DNA from: Pseudonocardia sp.
GTDB lineage: Bacteria > Actinomycetota > Actinomycetes > Mycobacteriales > Pseudonocardiaceae
Assembly (NCBI GenBank): GCA_019244295.1
Contig: JAFASX010000009.1
Span: forward strand, 1-64,000
Direction: 5' to 3'
Length of the DNA stretch: 64,000 bases
Shown: piece after piece, positions 9,053-16,543 of the stretch
Layout of the letters: each line of letters begins with the position of its first letter
How positions within the stretch are numbered: the stretch's first letter is position 1
Made by a program: the position numbers and the translations under genes
Notes under the pieces: model-generated
Database searches by the model: none
Told to the model about the DNA's origin: nothing
Seen by the model: the letters and a program-made list of their open reading frames with translations, nothing else

Positions 9053-9562
9053 TCACGCGGACTCCTCCAGCAAAGTGGTCGCCAGCCGGACCAGACGCCG
9101 TTCGTCGGCGTAGGCCAGTCGCCCCTCCAACTGATCCAACGGTACCCAGGCTACCTCGGTGACTTCCACGTCGAGATCGGACAGCTCTCCGCCGAGCGCG
9201 CGCAGTAAGAAGTGGTGCACGGTCTTGTGTACTCGGCGATCCTCGGTCACGAACCAGAAGTCGATAATGCCCAGCGGAGCCAGCACCTCGCCGAGAATGC
9301 CGGTTTCTTCCTGGATTTCTCGAATGGCGGCTTGTTCTGGTGTCTCGCCCACTTCGATGTGGCCCTTCGGCAGTGACCAGAGCAGCCGCCCTCGCCGATC
9401 CAACCGGCCGATCAATGCGGCCGTTGACGAGGTGTGGTCGACTACCAAGCCACCAGCTGAGGTCTCGTCCACCGTGCGAAGCCGACCCTGTCGGCTGTGC
9501 CGGGCCTGACGGTCGACGCCACGATTGCGGCGCCCATCCGAGTGGCCGCGGAACGGGGACAT
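9053..9562 (-). CDS. Nudix hydrolase (MutT4-like)
   Basis: A 169-residue Nudix enzyme with a complete Nudix box at about residues 77-99 ([20 protein letters not shown] followed by TGI), fitting GX5EX7REUXEEXGU. The N-terminal 30 residues are basic and probably disordered. It lies in the place of mycobacterial mutT4, divergent from pcnA. It hydrolyses a nucleoside diphosphate derivative; the substrate cannot be read from sequence. ATG start at 9562. Confidence 0.92.
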   Translation of the reverse strand: MSPFRGHSDGRRNRGVDRQARHSRQGRLRTVDETSAGGLVVDHTSSTAALIGRLDRRGRLLWSLPKGHIEVGETPEQAAIREIQEETGILGEVLAPLGIIDFWFVTEDRRVHKTVHHFLLRALGGELSDLDVEVTEVAWVPLDQLEGRLAYADERRLVRLATTLLEESA

Positions 9563-9635
9563 GCCGCGATGGTAACGACGACTGGCACCGTGCGTCGCCG
9601 CGCCGCACAGTTAAGAGGCCTTAGACTAGCTGGCC

Positions 9636-11150
9636 GTGCCCGGATCTGTTGCTACTGATACTCCCAAGTCCGCTCAGTCGTCAGCTGGAGTCGTCCACCA
9701 GCTGTCCCAGGCAAGGAAGAATGCCGTCGTGGAGCTGACGCGGGTGGCCCCGCTGGCCGACGAGCTCGCCCAGCGGTTCGTAGCCGGAGGGTACCGGCTG
9801 TACCTGGTTGGCGGCAGCGTGCGGGACGCACTGCTCGGTCGGCTGGGTGGAGCTGACGGTGTCGACGCGGATCTAGACTTCACCACCGACGCCAGGCCCG
9901 ACGCGGTGCAGCGGCTGCTTTCCGGTTGGGCGGATCGGCAATGGGACACCGGAATCGCGTTCGGCACAGTTGGCGCGACCTGGCGTGGCCAGACCGTGGA
10001 GATCACCACCTTTCGTGCTGACCGTTACGATCGGCTCAGCCGCAACCCCATCGTGGCCTTCGGTGACACCATCGAAGGTGACCTGCTGCGCCGCGACTTC
10101 ACGGTCAACGCGATGGCGGTCGAGCTGACCAGCCCGGACGGCCGGCGGTTCGTCGACCCGCACAACGGCCTTGCCGCGCTTGCCGCGCGGTTGCTCGATA
10201 CCCCGGCGGCGCCCGAGGAGTCTTTCGCGGACGATCCGCTGAGGATGCTCAGGGCCTGCCGGTTCGTGTCCACGCTCGGGTTCGAGGTCGTGCCACGAGT
10301 GCGCGCGGCAATGACTGAGATGGCCGGTGAGCTCGAGCGGATCACCGCTGAGCGGGTACAGGCCGAGCTCACCAAGCTGATCCTCGGCGCGCACTCCCGC
10401 GCGGGTCTTGAGCTGCTGGTGGACACCGGGCTGGCTGAGCATGTGCTGCCTGAGCTACCGGCGATGCGGCTGGCCATGGACGAGCATATGCAGCACAAGG
10501 ACGTGTACACCCACTCACTGGTGGTGTTGGAACAGGCCATCTCCCGGGAGGAGCCGGGCAAACCGGATCTCGTGCTGCGGCTGGCCGCGCTGCTGCACGA
10601 CATCGGCAAGCCGAAGACCCGCAAGTTGGAAGCGGACGGTCGGGTCAGCTTCCATCACCACGAAGTCGTCGGGGCGAAGATGACCCGCGCTCGGCTGCGG
10701 GCGCTGAAGTACCCGAAGGCGATCATCGACGATGTCGCCCAGTTGGTGTACTTACATCTGCGTTTCCATGGATACGGCAACGGTGAGTGGACTGACTCCG
10801 CGGTACGTCGGTACGTCACGGACGCCGGCCCGTTGCTGGAACGGTTGCACCAGTTGGTCCGCTCAGACTGCACTACCCGCAACCGGCGGCGAGCGGCCGC
10901 GTTGCAACACAGCTACGACACGCTAGAGGAGCGAATCGTAGCGCTGCGCAAACAAGAGGAGCTGGACGCGATTCGTCCTGATCTGGACGGCAACCAGATC
11001 ATGGCGTTGTTGGGTATTTCGCCGGGCCCGTTGGTCGGCAAGGCGTACCGGCACCTGCTGGCGCTGCGGATGGAGCGGGGCCCACTGGGCACCGCTCAGG
11101 CCGAGGCCGAACTGCGCAGCTGGGCAGCTGAACAAGGGATAAGCCAGTAG
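9636..11150 (+). CDS. pcnA: CCA-adding tRNA nucleotidyltransferase
   Basis: A 504-residue protein combining a nucleotidyltransferase head and an HD domain. The head has GGSVRDALLGR near residues 58-68 and the catalytic DLDFTTDARPD near 78-88. An RRDFTVNAMA motif follows near 150, and the HD motif LLHDIGKPKTRK is near 318. It adds or repairs the CCA end of tRNAs. GTG at 9636 is taken as start; a GTG at 9729 nearer the conserved core is possible. It is divergent from the Nudix gene with a 73-bp spacer. Confidence 0.95.
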   Translation: MPGSVATDTPKSAQSSAGVVHQLSQARKNAVVELTRVAPLADELAQRFVAGGYRLYLVGGSVRDALLGRLGGADGVDADLDFTTDARPDAVQRLLSGWADRQWDTGIAFGTVGATWRGQTVEITTFRADRYDRLSRNPIVAFGDTIEGDLLRRDFTVNAMAVELTSPDGRRFVDPHNGLAALAARLLDTPAAPEESFADDPLRMLRACRFVSTLGFEVVPRVRAAMTEMAGELERITAERVQAELTKLILGAHSRAGLELLVDTGLAEHVLPELPAMRLAMDEHMQHKDVYTHSLVVLEQAISREEPGKPDLVLRLAALLHDIGKPKTRKLEADGRVSFHHHEVVGAKMTRARLRALKYPKAIIDDVAQLVYLHLRFHGYGNGEWTDSAVRRYVTDAGPLLERLHQLVRSDCTTRNRRRAAALQHSYDTLEERIVALRKQEELDAIRPDLDGNQIMALLGISPGPLVGKAYRHLLALRMERGPLGTAQAEAELRSWAAEQGISQ

Positions 11151-11151
11151 C

Positions 11152-12543
11152 TCAGCCCAGGTGGCTGGTCAGCAGCGGCCGGCGCGCTCGGGTCACCTTG
11201 TCCCGCATCAGCATCAGCTCATGTCCGGCCAGCCCGATCAGATACGTCAGCGCGGCCAGCATCAGCAAGAGCGGAGAGTGTCCATGGGGCGGGCTCAGCA
11301 GCGCGGCGGCTGCCACGGCCGCCACATAACCGATGTTGAAGATGGCGTCATAAAGCGCGAAGACCCGTCCCCGAGCGTCGTCGGCGACGTCGCTCTGCAC
11401 CGCGGAGTCCGCGCACAGCTTGATTACCTGCCCGGCCCCGGTCAGCAGGAATGCCCCGATCAAAGCCGTCGGTAGCGTGATCATCTGGCTGAGAGAGAAC
11501 TGAGATACCGCCGCGACCACCGCGGCGATCCGAATCGTGTTCGCCCGGCCGACGCGGTGTGCTAGCCACGGCGTGACCATGGCCGCCGCGCCCAGCCCAG
11601 CGGCGGCTATCACCACAACCTCGCCGATACCTGCCATCCCGGTGCGCAGCACGCCGTGCGCGGCGAACGTGTGGCGGAACAGCAGCAGCATCAGCAGCGT
11701 GCACACCCCAAAAGCCAGGCGGTGGGCCACCAGCGCGAGGAACGACGACGCGACACTCGGGCTTGCCGCCGTTGCTCGGGCCCCGCCGACCAGCCCGCGA
11801 GCCACCGCGACAATGACTCGACCCGGCTCCGCCGGGTTGTCCGGGCCTAACCTGCCTCGGCGAAAGCCGGCGGCAATCAGCAAGGCGGCGAGCGCGCCCA
11901 CCGCCGCCACGGCCGTCACCCCCGCCGACCCCAGATTTCCGGTGCCGAACACGGGGCGCAGTGCGATCGCGCAGGCACCGCCCAGAGCCGCCACCGCGGC
12001 TCCGGCCGTCGCGGCCACCACGTTGGCCTCGACCAGGTGCTGGGGTACCACCACATGTGGCAACGCGGCAGACAGCCCGGCCAGCACAAACCGAGTCACC
12101 CCGACCACCGCCAGGGCGCCGATGTACAGCGCTGGGCCAGCGACTCCGGCCGCGACCAACCCGGCTACCCCAAGCGTCAGCGCCGCGCGCAACGCGTTCG
12201 CCATCCACAGCACGCGACGGCGGTCCCAACGATCCAACAGCGCGCCAGCGAACGGACCAACCAGCGAGTAAGGCAGCAATAACACCGCTAAACCGAGGGC
12301 GACCGCCATCGGATCGGCCTCTCGCTCCGGGTTGAAGAGCACAGCCCCACCGAGCGCGGCCTGGAACATGCCATCGCCCCACTGAGCGCTGAACCGCACC
12401 GCGAGCAAACGCCGGAAGCCACGGGTACCGAGAAGCCTGCGAAGCCCGAGCCGGACCGGTGCTTGCTCGGTTGCCTCCTGACTCGCCCACTGTGCCGAAC
12501 TCACGGGCGCCAAGGTTAACGGCAGTTGATGATGGCTCGCCAA
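11152..12543 (-). CDS. Major facilitator superfamily transporter (Rv0037c-like)
   Basis: A 463-residue polytopic protein with about 12 hydrophobic helices. The MFS loop 2-3 motif DRWDRRRVLW is near residue 105. The first 45 residues are polar and cytoplasmic. It sits next to the YqgE gene and divergent from it, as in mycobacteria. The substrate is unknown. Its stop lies immediately beside the pcnA stop (convergent). Confidence 0.88.
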   Translation of the reverse strand: MASHHQLPLTLAPVSSAQWASQEATEQAPVRLGLRRLLGTRGFRRLLAVRFSAQWGDGMFQAALGGAVLFNPEREADPMAVALGLAVLLLPYSLVGPFAGALLDRWDRRRVLWMANALRAALTLGVAGLVAAGVAGPALYIGALAVVGVTRFVLAGLSAALPHVVVPQHLVEANVVAATAGAAVAALGGACAIALRPVFGTGNLGSAGVTAVAAVGALAALLIAAGFRRGRLGPDNPAEPGRVIVAVARGLVGGARATAASPSVASSFLALVAHRLAFGVCTLLMLLLFRHTFAAHGVLRTGMAGIGEVVVIAAAGLGAAAMVTPWLAHRVGRANTIRIAAVVAAVSQFSLSQMITLPTALIGAFLLTGAGQVIKLCADSAVQSDVADDARGRVFALYDAIFNIGYVAAVAAAALLSPPHGHSPLLLMLAALTYLIGLAGHELMLMRDKVTRARRPLLTSHLG

Positions 12544-12625
12544 GGGATGCTCCCAGTTGCCTACTATCTGAGGGGACGCGACCTATCAGGGGATGCGACG
12601 GCGTCGAGTCGAAAGAGGTGCAACG

Positions 12626-13225
12626 ATGAGAGGTGTGGCGGCGCATGGGCAGGCGGATGAACACTGCGAGGTTGAGCCGGGAACCCTGCTAGTCGCCACA
12701 CCTGGGCTTTTGGACCCGAATTTTCGCCGCACCGTGGTATACGTGATCGAACATCGCGGTGAGGGAAGCCTCGGTGTGGTGCTGAACCGTCCAAGCAGTG
12801 TTCCCGTGTACGATGTTCTACCCGCTTGGGCGCCGCATACCTCACGGCCCAAGGCGGTGTTCGTGGGTGGCCCGGTTGAGTCCAAGACAGCGTTGTGCCT
12901 GGCCGCACTGCGTCCCGGACATGATCCGACGGGGATCGGCGGGGTGGTTGGGGTGCGTGGGCCGGTAGCTCTGGTGGACCTGGACAGCGATCCTAACGAG
13001 TTGGCTCCTCGACTGCGCGGCCTGCGGGTGTTCGCTGGTTACGCGGGTTGGAGCCCAACCCAGCTGGACAACGAGATCAGCCGGGGGGACTGGATCCTGG
13101 CGCCGGCGCTGCCCGACGATGTGCTGTGCGCGGGCACAGGTGACCTGTGGGGGCAGGTGTTGCGCCGGCAGGGGATGCCGTTGGCGTTGCTGGCGACTTT
13201 TCCCTGGGATGTTACGGCGAACTGA
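12626..13225 (+). CDS. YqgE/AlgH family protein (UPF0301)
   Basis: A 199-residue protein starting at ATG 12626 behind an AGAGGTG ribosome-binding site. Family signatures are GTLLVATPGLLDPNFRRTVV (about residues 19-38), GSLGVVLNRP (near 49) and VFVGGPV (near 80). The C-terminal GYAGWSPTQLDNEI is near 138. This is the UPF0301 family (Rv0038 in mycobacteria), whose biochemical role is not established. The DUF427 gene starts one base after its stop, so the two are probably co-transcribed. Confidence 0.92.
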   Translation: MRGVAAHGQADEHCEVEPGTLLVATPGLLDPNFRRTVVYVIEHRGEGSLGVVLNRPSSVPVYDVLPAWAPHTSRPKAVFVGGPVESKTALCLAALRPGHDPTGIGGVVGVRGPVALVDLDSDPNELAPRLRGLRVFAGYAGWSPTQLDNEISRGDWILAPALPDDVLCAGTGDLWGQVLRRQGMPLALLATFPWDVTAN

Positions 13226-13226
13226 G

Positions 13227-13736
13227 ATGTCCTGGTTCTGGAGGCCTACGCCGGACCCGGTGGGTGCCGGGCAGGAATCAGTGTGGAATTACCCTCGGAC
13301 GCCGCTGGCACAGCGGGTGCGTCGACGCGCGGTTTTGCGCCACGCCGGAATCCTCATCGCGGATACTGACGACCTGGTGCGGATGCTCGAGATTGGTCAT
13401 CCGCCGACGTACTACCTGCCAAGGGCGGCGTTCGACGCGAATGTGCTGGTGAACGGAAAGGGCCAGACCTGGTGCGAGTGGAAGGGGGTGGCTAGCTATC
13501 TCGATCTGGTTGTTCCTGGTGCTGACCGGCTGGTATCTGTCGGGTGGTGGTATCCGAGGCCCGACCCTCGTTACTTGGAGCTGACCGATCGAGTCGCGCT
13601 GTACGCCGAGCCGCTGGATTGCGTGACCTTGGACGGCGAGCGGGTCACCCCACAGCCGGGCGGCTTCTACGGCGGCTGGATAACCCCCGACGTGGTCGGG
13701 CCGTTCAAGGGTGTTCCGGGCAGTTCGTGGTGGTGA
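13227..13736 (+). CDS. DUF427 domain protein
   Basis: A 169-residue soluble protein of the DUF427 family. It contains HAGILIADTDDLVRMLEIGH, then YYLPRAAF, and KGQTWCEWKG before a conserved tryptophan-rich C-terminus (GGFYGGWITPDVVGPFKG). The start is ATG 13227, directly after the YqgE stop with a one-base gap. The family has a compact beta fold and no agreed activity. Its last 70 bases overlap the end of the convergent SdpI-like gene. Confidence 0.9.
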   Translation: MSWFWRPTPDPVGAGQESVWNYPRTPLAQRVRRRAVLRHAGILIADTDDLVRMLEIGHPPTYYLPRAAFDANVLVNGKGQTWCEWKGVASYLDLVVPGADRLVSVGWWYPRPDPRYLELTDRVALYAEPLDCVTLDGERVTPQPGGFYGGWITPDVVGPFKGVPGSSWW

Positions 13737-13981
13737 GTGTGCGTTGGGCTCCCCATCGTTGCTATCCCACCGAGCGTCGCCACCGCGCCGGCGGCGATCG
13801 TTAACGGAGCGCTGACCCGGTTACCCATCGTGAACGTTTCGTCGTCACGCAGGGTGGCTGGCGTGCGTACTCCGGCGAACCGGTTCCGGGGCAGTCGCGC
13901 ATACCAACCGAGCACGCCGACCACGGCGAACGCCAGCCCCGCCGTGATCAGCGCGACACCGACGATCATCAACCCGAGCAC
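13667..13981 (-). CDS. SdpI-family small membrane protein
   Basis: A 104-residue protein with a hydrophobic N-terminal segment (MLGLMIVGVALITAGLAFAV). The SdpI-type motif LPRNRFAGVRTPATLRDDE is near residues 30-48. A second hydrophobic stretch is near 60-80. The polar tail after about residue 82 is encoded opposite the end of the DUF427 gene and may reflect recent loss of the natural C-terminus. The role is unknown; SdpI proteins give immunity to a killing factor in Bacillus, but that function should not be assumed here. Confidence 0.72.
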   Translation of the reverse strand: MLGLMIVGVALITAGLAFAVVGVLGWYARLPRNRFAGVRTPATLRDDETFTMGNRVSAPLTIAAGAVATLGGIATMGSPTHTHHHELPGTPLNGPTTSGVIQPP

Positions 13982-14143
13982 ACCGCGAGCTTAGCCGCGC
14001 GCTGGACGGTTGACGGCGCAGCGCGCGCAGTTACCCGCCCGAGGTTACCAGCCCGAGCAGGCCGATTGCGCACCTGAGCCGCCGCTGACCAGAGCCGGTG
14101 ACTGGCTGGACGTCGAGCTGGATCTGGGTGATGGCGCCTGACT

Positions 14144-15250
14144 TTAGTCTCCGCGGATGAAGGCCTCGACCGCGTCTCGGGCCACCGAGTCCGAATACTG
14201 TTCGGGCGGTGACTTCATGAAATAGCTGCTAGCGGAGAGCACCGGGCCGGCGATGCCTCGGTCTAGCGCGATTTTCGCCGCCCGAATAGCGTCAATAATG
14301 ATGCCGGCTGAGTTCGGCGAGTCCCACACCTCGAGCTTGTATTCCAGGTTCAGCGGTACGTCGCCGAAGGCGCGGCCTTCCAAACGTACGTAAGCCCATT
14401 TGCGATCGTCCAACCACGGCACGAAATCCGAAGGGCCGATATGCACATTGTCCCGGCCCATCTCGTGGGCGAGCTGCGAGGTAACCGACTGCGTTTTGGA
14501 AACTTTCTTGGATTCTAGCCGTTCCAGCTCTTTCATGTTCAGAAAATCCATATTGCCACCCACGTTGAGCTGCATCGTTCTGTCCAACTGGACGCCCCGA
14601 TCCTGGAACAGCCTGGCCAGTACCCGGTGCGTGATAGTCGCCCCGACCTGGGACTTGATGTCGTCACCGATGATCGGGACTCCGGCGGCGCGGAATTTCT
14701 CCGCCCAGACCGGGTCCGAAGCGATGAAAACCGGCAATGCGTTGACGAACGCCACCCGAGCATCCAGGGCGCACTGGGCGTAGAAACGATCCGCCGCCTC
14801 ACTGCCCACCGGCAGATAGGACACTAGCACGTCGGCCTGACTTTCGCGCAGCGCCTCCACCACATCCATCGGCCGGTCGTCGGACTCCGTGATCGTCTCG
14901 CGGTAGAACCGGCCGAGCCCGTCCAGGGTGGGGCCACGCTGCACGGTGACCCCGAGCGGGGGCACGTCGCAGATCTTGATCGTATTGTTTTCGCTAGCCG
15001 TGATTGCCTCGGAGAGGTCGTGCCCAACTTTCTTGGCGTCCACGTCGAATGCCGCCGCAAACCGTACGTCGCGCACGTGGTAACCGCCGAAGTCGACATG
15101 CATCAGACCCGGAACCCGGGTGGCCGGATCGGCATCCGCGTAGTAATGCACTCCCTGCACCAGCGACGCTGCGCAGTTGCCCACGCCGACAACGGCGACC
15201 CGTACCTGCTGGGCGGATGCGTTCACAGCCGGCTCCTCCTCGTGATTCAT
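14144..15250 (-). CDS. ino1: Inositol-3-phosphate synthase
   Basis: A 368-residue NAD-dependent enzyme that converts glucose 6-phosphate to inositol 3-phosphate. This is the entry to phosphatidylinositol and mycothiol in actinobacteria. The NAD-binding motif [16 protein letters not shown] is at about residues 18-33. The conserved [15 protein letters not shown] is near 200, and [11 protein letters not shown] is near 230. It overlaps the upstream PadR gene by 4 bp (ATGA), so the two are co-transcribed. Length and order match mycobacterial Rv0046c-Rv0047c. Confidence 0.96.
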   Translation of the reverse strand: MNHEEEPAVNASAQQVRVAVVGVGNCAASLVQGVHYYADADPATRVPGLMHVDFGGYHVRDVRFAAAFDVDAKKVGHDLSEAITASENNTIKICDVPPLGVTVQRGPTLDGLGRFYRETITESDDRPMDVVEALRESQADVLVSYLPVGSEAADRFYAQCALDARVAFVNALPVFIASDPVWAEKFRAAGVPIIGDDIKSQVGATITHRVLARLFQDRGVQLDRTMQLNVGGNMDFLNMKELERLESKKVSKTQSVTSQLAHEMGRDNVHIGPSDFVPWLDDRKWAYVRLEGRAFGDVPLNLEYKLEVWDSPNSAGIIIDAIRAAKIALDRGIAGPVLSASSYFMKSPPEQYSDSVARDAVEAFIRGD

Positions 15251-15867
15251 TGCTTGTCCTCGTGCTCGGTGTCCGATAGATAGCGATTCCGCGGCTCGCG
15301 GGGATCTGGGTGATCGCGCTGGCCAAGCCGCTGCTCGGCCTGCTCGTGAGCTATCAGCTCGTTGAGCCAGCGGACCTCTCGCTCGGTGGCGTCCAGGCCT
15401 TGCCGATGCAGTTCCCGGGTGTAGCGGTCGATCTGTTCTCCTGCGCGCGCGAGCGTGGCGCGTAGGCCCTCGCGGCGCTCTTCCACTCGTCTTCGCCGAC
15501 CCTCCAGGATTCGGATTCGAGTGTCCGCTGGTGTTCGGGAGAAGAACGTCAGATGGATGCCGAAGCTGTCGTCTTCCCAGGTTCTCGGCCCGGCGTCGGC
15601 GAGCATCTCGAGGAGGCGCGCTCTACCCTTGGCCGTCAGGTGATAGACACGCCGACGACTAGGGCGGTTCCAGGTACTTGAAGCGTCTGACTCGGCTTCG
15701 TGCTGTTCGGTGATCAACCCGTCGCCGACCAGCCGACGCAGAGCGGGATAGAGGGACCCGCACGAGAATGCCCGGCAGCCACCCAGCCGACTACCCAGCT
15801 GCTTGCGCAGCTCGTATCCGTGCATCGGCGCCTCGTAGAGTAGTCCGAGCACCGCGAAGTCGAGCAC
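15247..15867 (-). CDS. PadR family transcriptional regulator
   Basis: A 206-residue regulator with an N-terminal winged helix ([20 protein letters not shown], then [17 protein letters not shown]). A C-terminal helical region (about 115-200) fits the PadR dimerisation arm. I chose GTG at 15867 because it begins exactly at the conserved LDFAVLGLL and has AGAGGGAG a few bases upstream. The frame is open to 15948, but that leader looks non-conserved. It is coupled to ino1 and may control it, which is inferred. Confidence 0.9.
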   Translation of the reverse strand: MLDFAVLGLLYEAPMHGYELRKQLGSRLGGCRAFSCGSLYPALRRLVGDGLITEQHEAESDASSTWNRPSRRRVYHLTAKGRARLLEMLADAGPRTWEDDSFGIHLTFFSRTPADTRIRILEGRRRRVEERREGLRATLARAGEQIDRYTRELHRQGLDATEREVRWLNELIAHEQAEQRLGQRDHPDPREPRNRYLSDTEHEDKQ

Positions 15868-16041
15868 GTTGGCTCCCTCTCGGACACTCGGCGTTTCCCC
15901 AAGCGTTGCCGGATGGATCGGACGGTCGACTCTATCGCTTCGATACATCTAAGCGTGACACATAGTGGTGCCGATCACTGCGCGATGTCGGTTTTCCCCG
16001 GCCCGAGATGTGCTCAGCACGGTTCCGCGTACCCTGGTCGA

Positions 16042-16446
16042 GTGCGGAGCCAGCGACAGACCGTCGACTACGCGTTGCAGCGGCGCGCGCTGCTGGCCGA
16101 CGTCTACGCCGGCCGGGTTGGCGTCAGCGAGGTGTGCGACGCTAGTCCCTACCTTCTGCGTGCCGCCCGGTTCCATGGCGAACTGTCCAAGGTGACCTGT
16201 CCGATGTGTCGCAAGGAACGGCTCACCGAGGTTTCCTGGGTATTTGGCGAAGGCCTCAAGCACGCTTCCGGATCGGCTCGGACCCCCGACGAGCTAGCTC
16301 GGATGGATGCTACCCACGACGAGTTCTGGGTGTACGTGGTCGAGGTGTGCCGCACTTGCAACTGGAATCACCTGGTCCAGTCCTACGTACTGGGCACGCC
16401 CGAAGAGCCGGGCCCACAGGCCCGCCGAAGGACCGCCAACCAGTGA
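16042..16446 (+). CDS. DUF5318 family protein (Rv0049-like)
   Basis: A 134-residue protein that closely follows mycobacterial Rv0049 as I recall it, from RQTVDYALQRRALLADVYAG to VEVCRTCNWNHLVQSYVLG. It has two paired-cysteine motifs, CPMCRKE (near residue 53) and CRTCNWNH (near 105), which could bind zinc. GTG at 16042 is preferred because the homologous text begins there; the open frame extends upstream to 15913. It precedes ponA by about 100 bp on the same strand. Confidence 0.87.
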   Translation: MRSQRQTVDYALQRRALLADVYAGRVGVSEVCDASPYLLRAARFHGELSKVTCPMCRKERLTEVSWVFGEGLKHASGSARTPDELARMDATHDEFWVYVVEVCRTCNWNHLVQSYVLGTPEEPGPQARRRTANQ

Positions 16447-16543
16447 ATTCTGTGGATCGTGAATCGATCGTGTGTCACGGTCGGGACACAGAGCGACGGT
16501 CAGGTCGCCCCCTGCTATCTGATCGTCGCTGAACGGAGTCGAC

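Noticed and set aside
9636..12543. pcnA directly beside the Rv0037c/Rv0038-like genes, which lie on opposite sides of oriC in mycobacteria; looked like a rearrangement.
   Set aside because: As I recall, Streptomyces and Pseudonocardiaceae have this contiguous trx-sigM-murJ-pcnA-ponA-rpsF-dnaB order, so mycobacteria are the rearranged ones.
11348..12664. 438-codon minus-strand frame overlapping the MFS transporter in another frame.
   Set aside because: Arg/Gly-rich shadow; the MFS frame has helices and motifs, this one has none.
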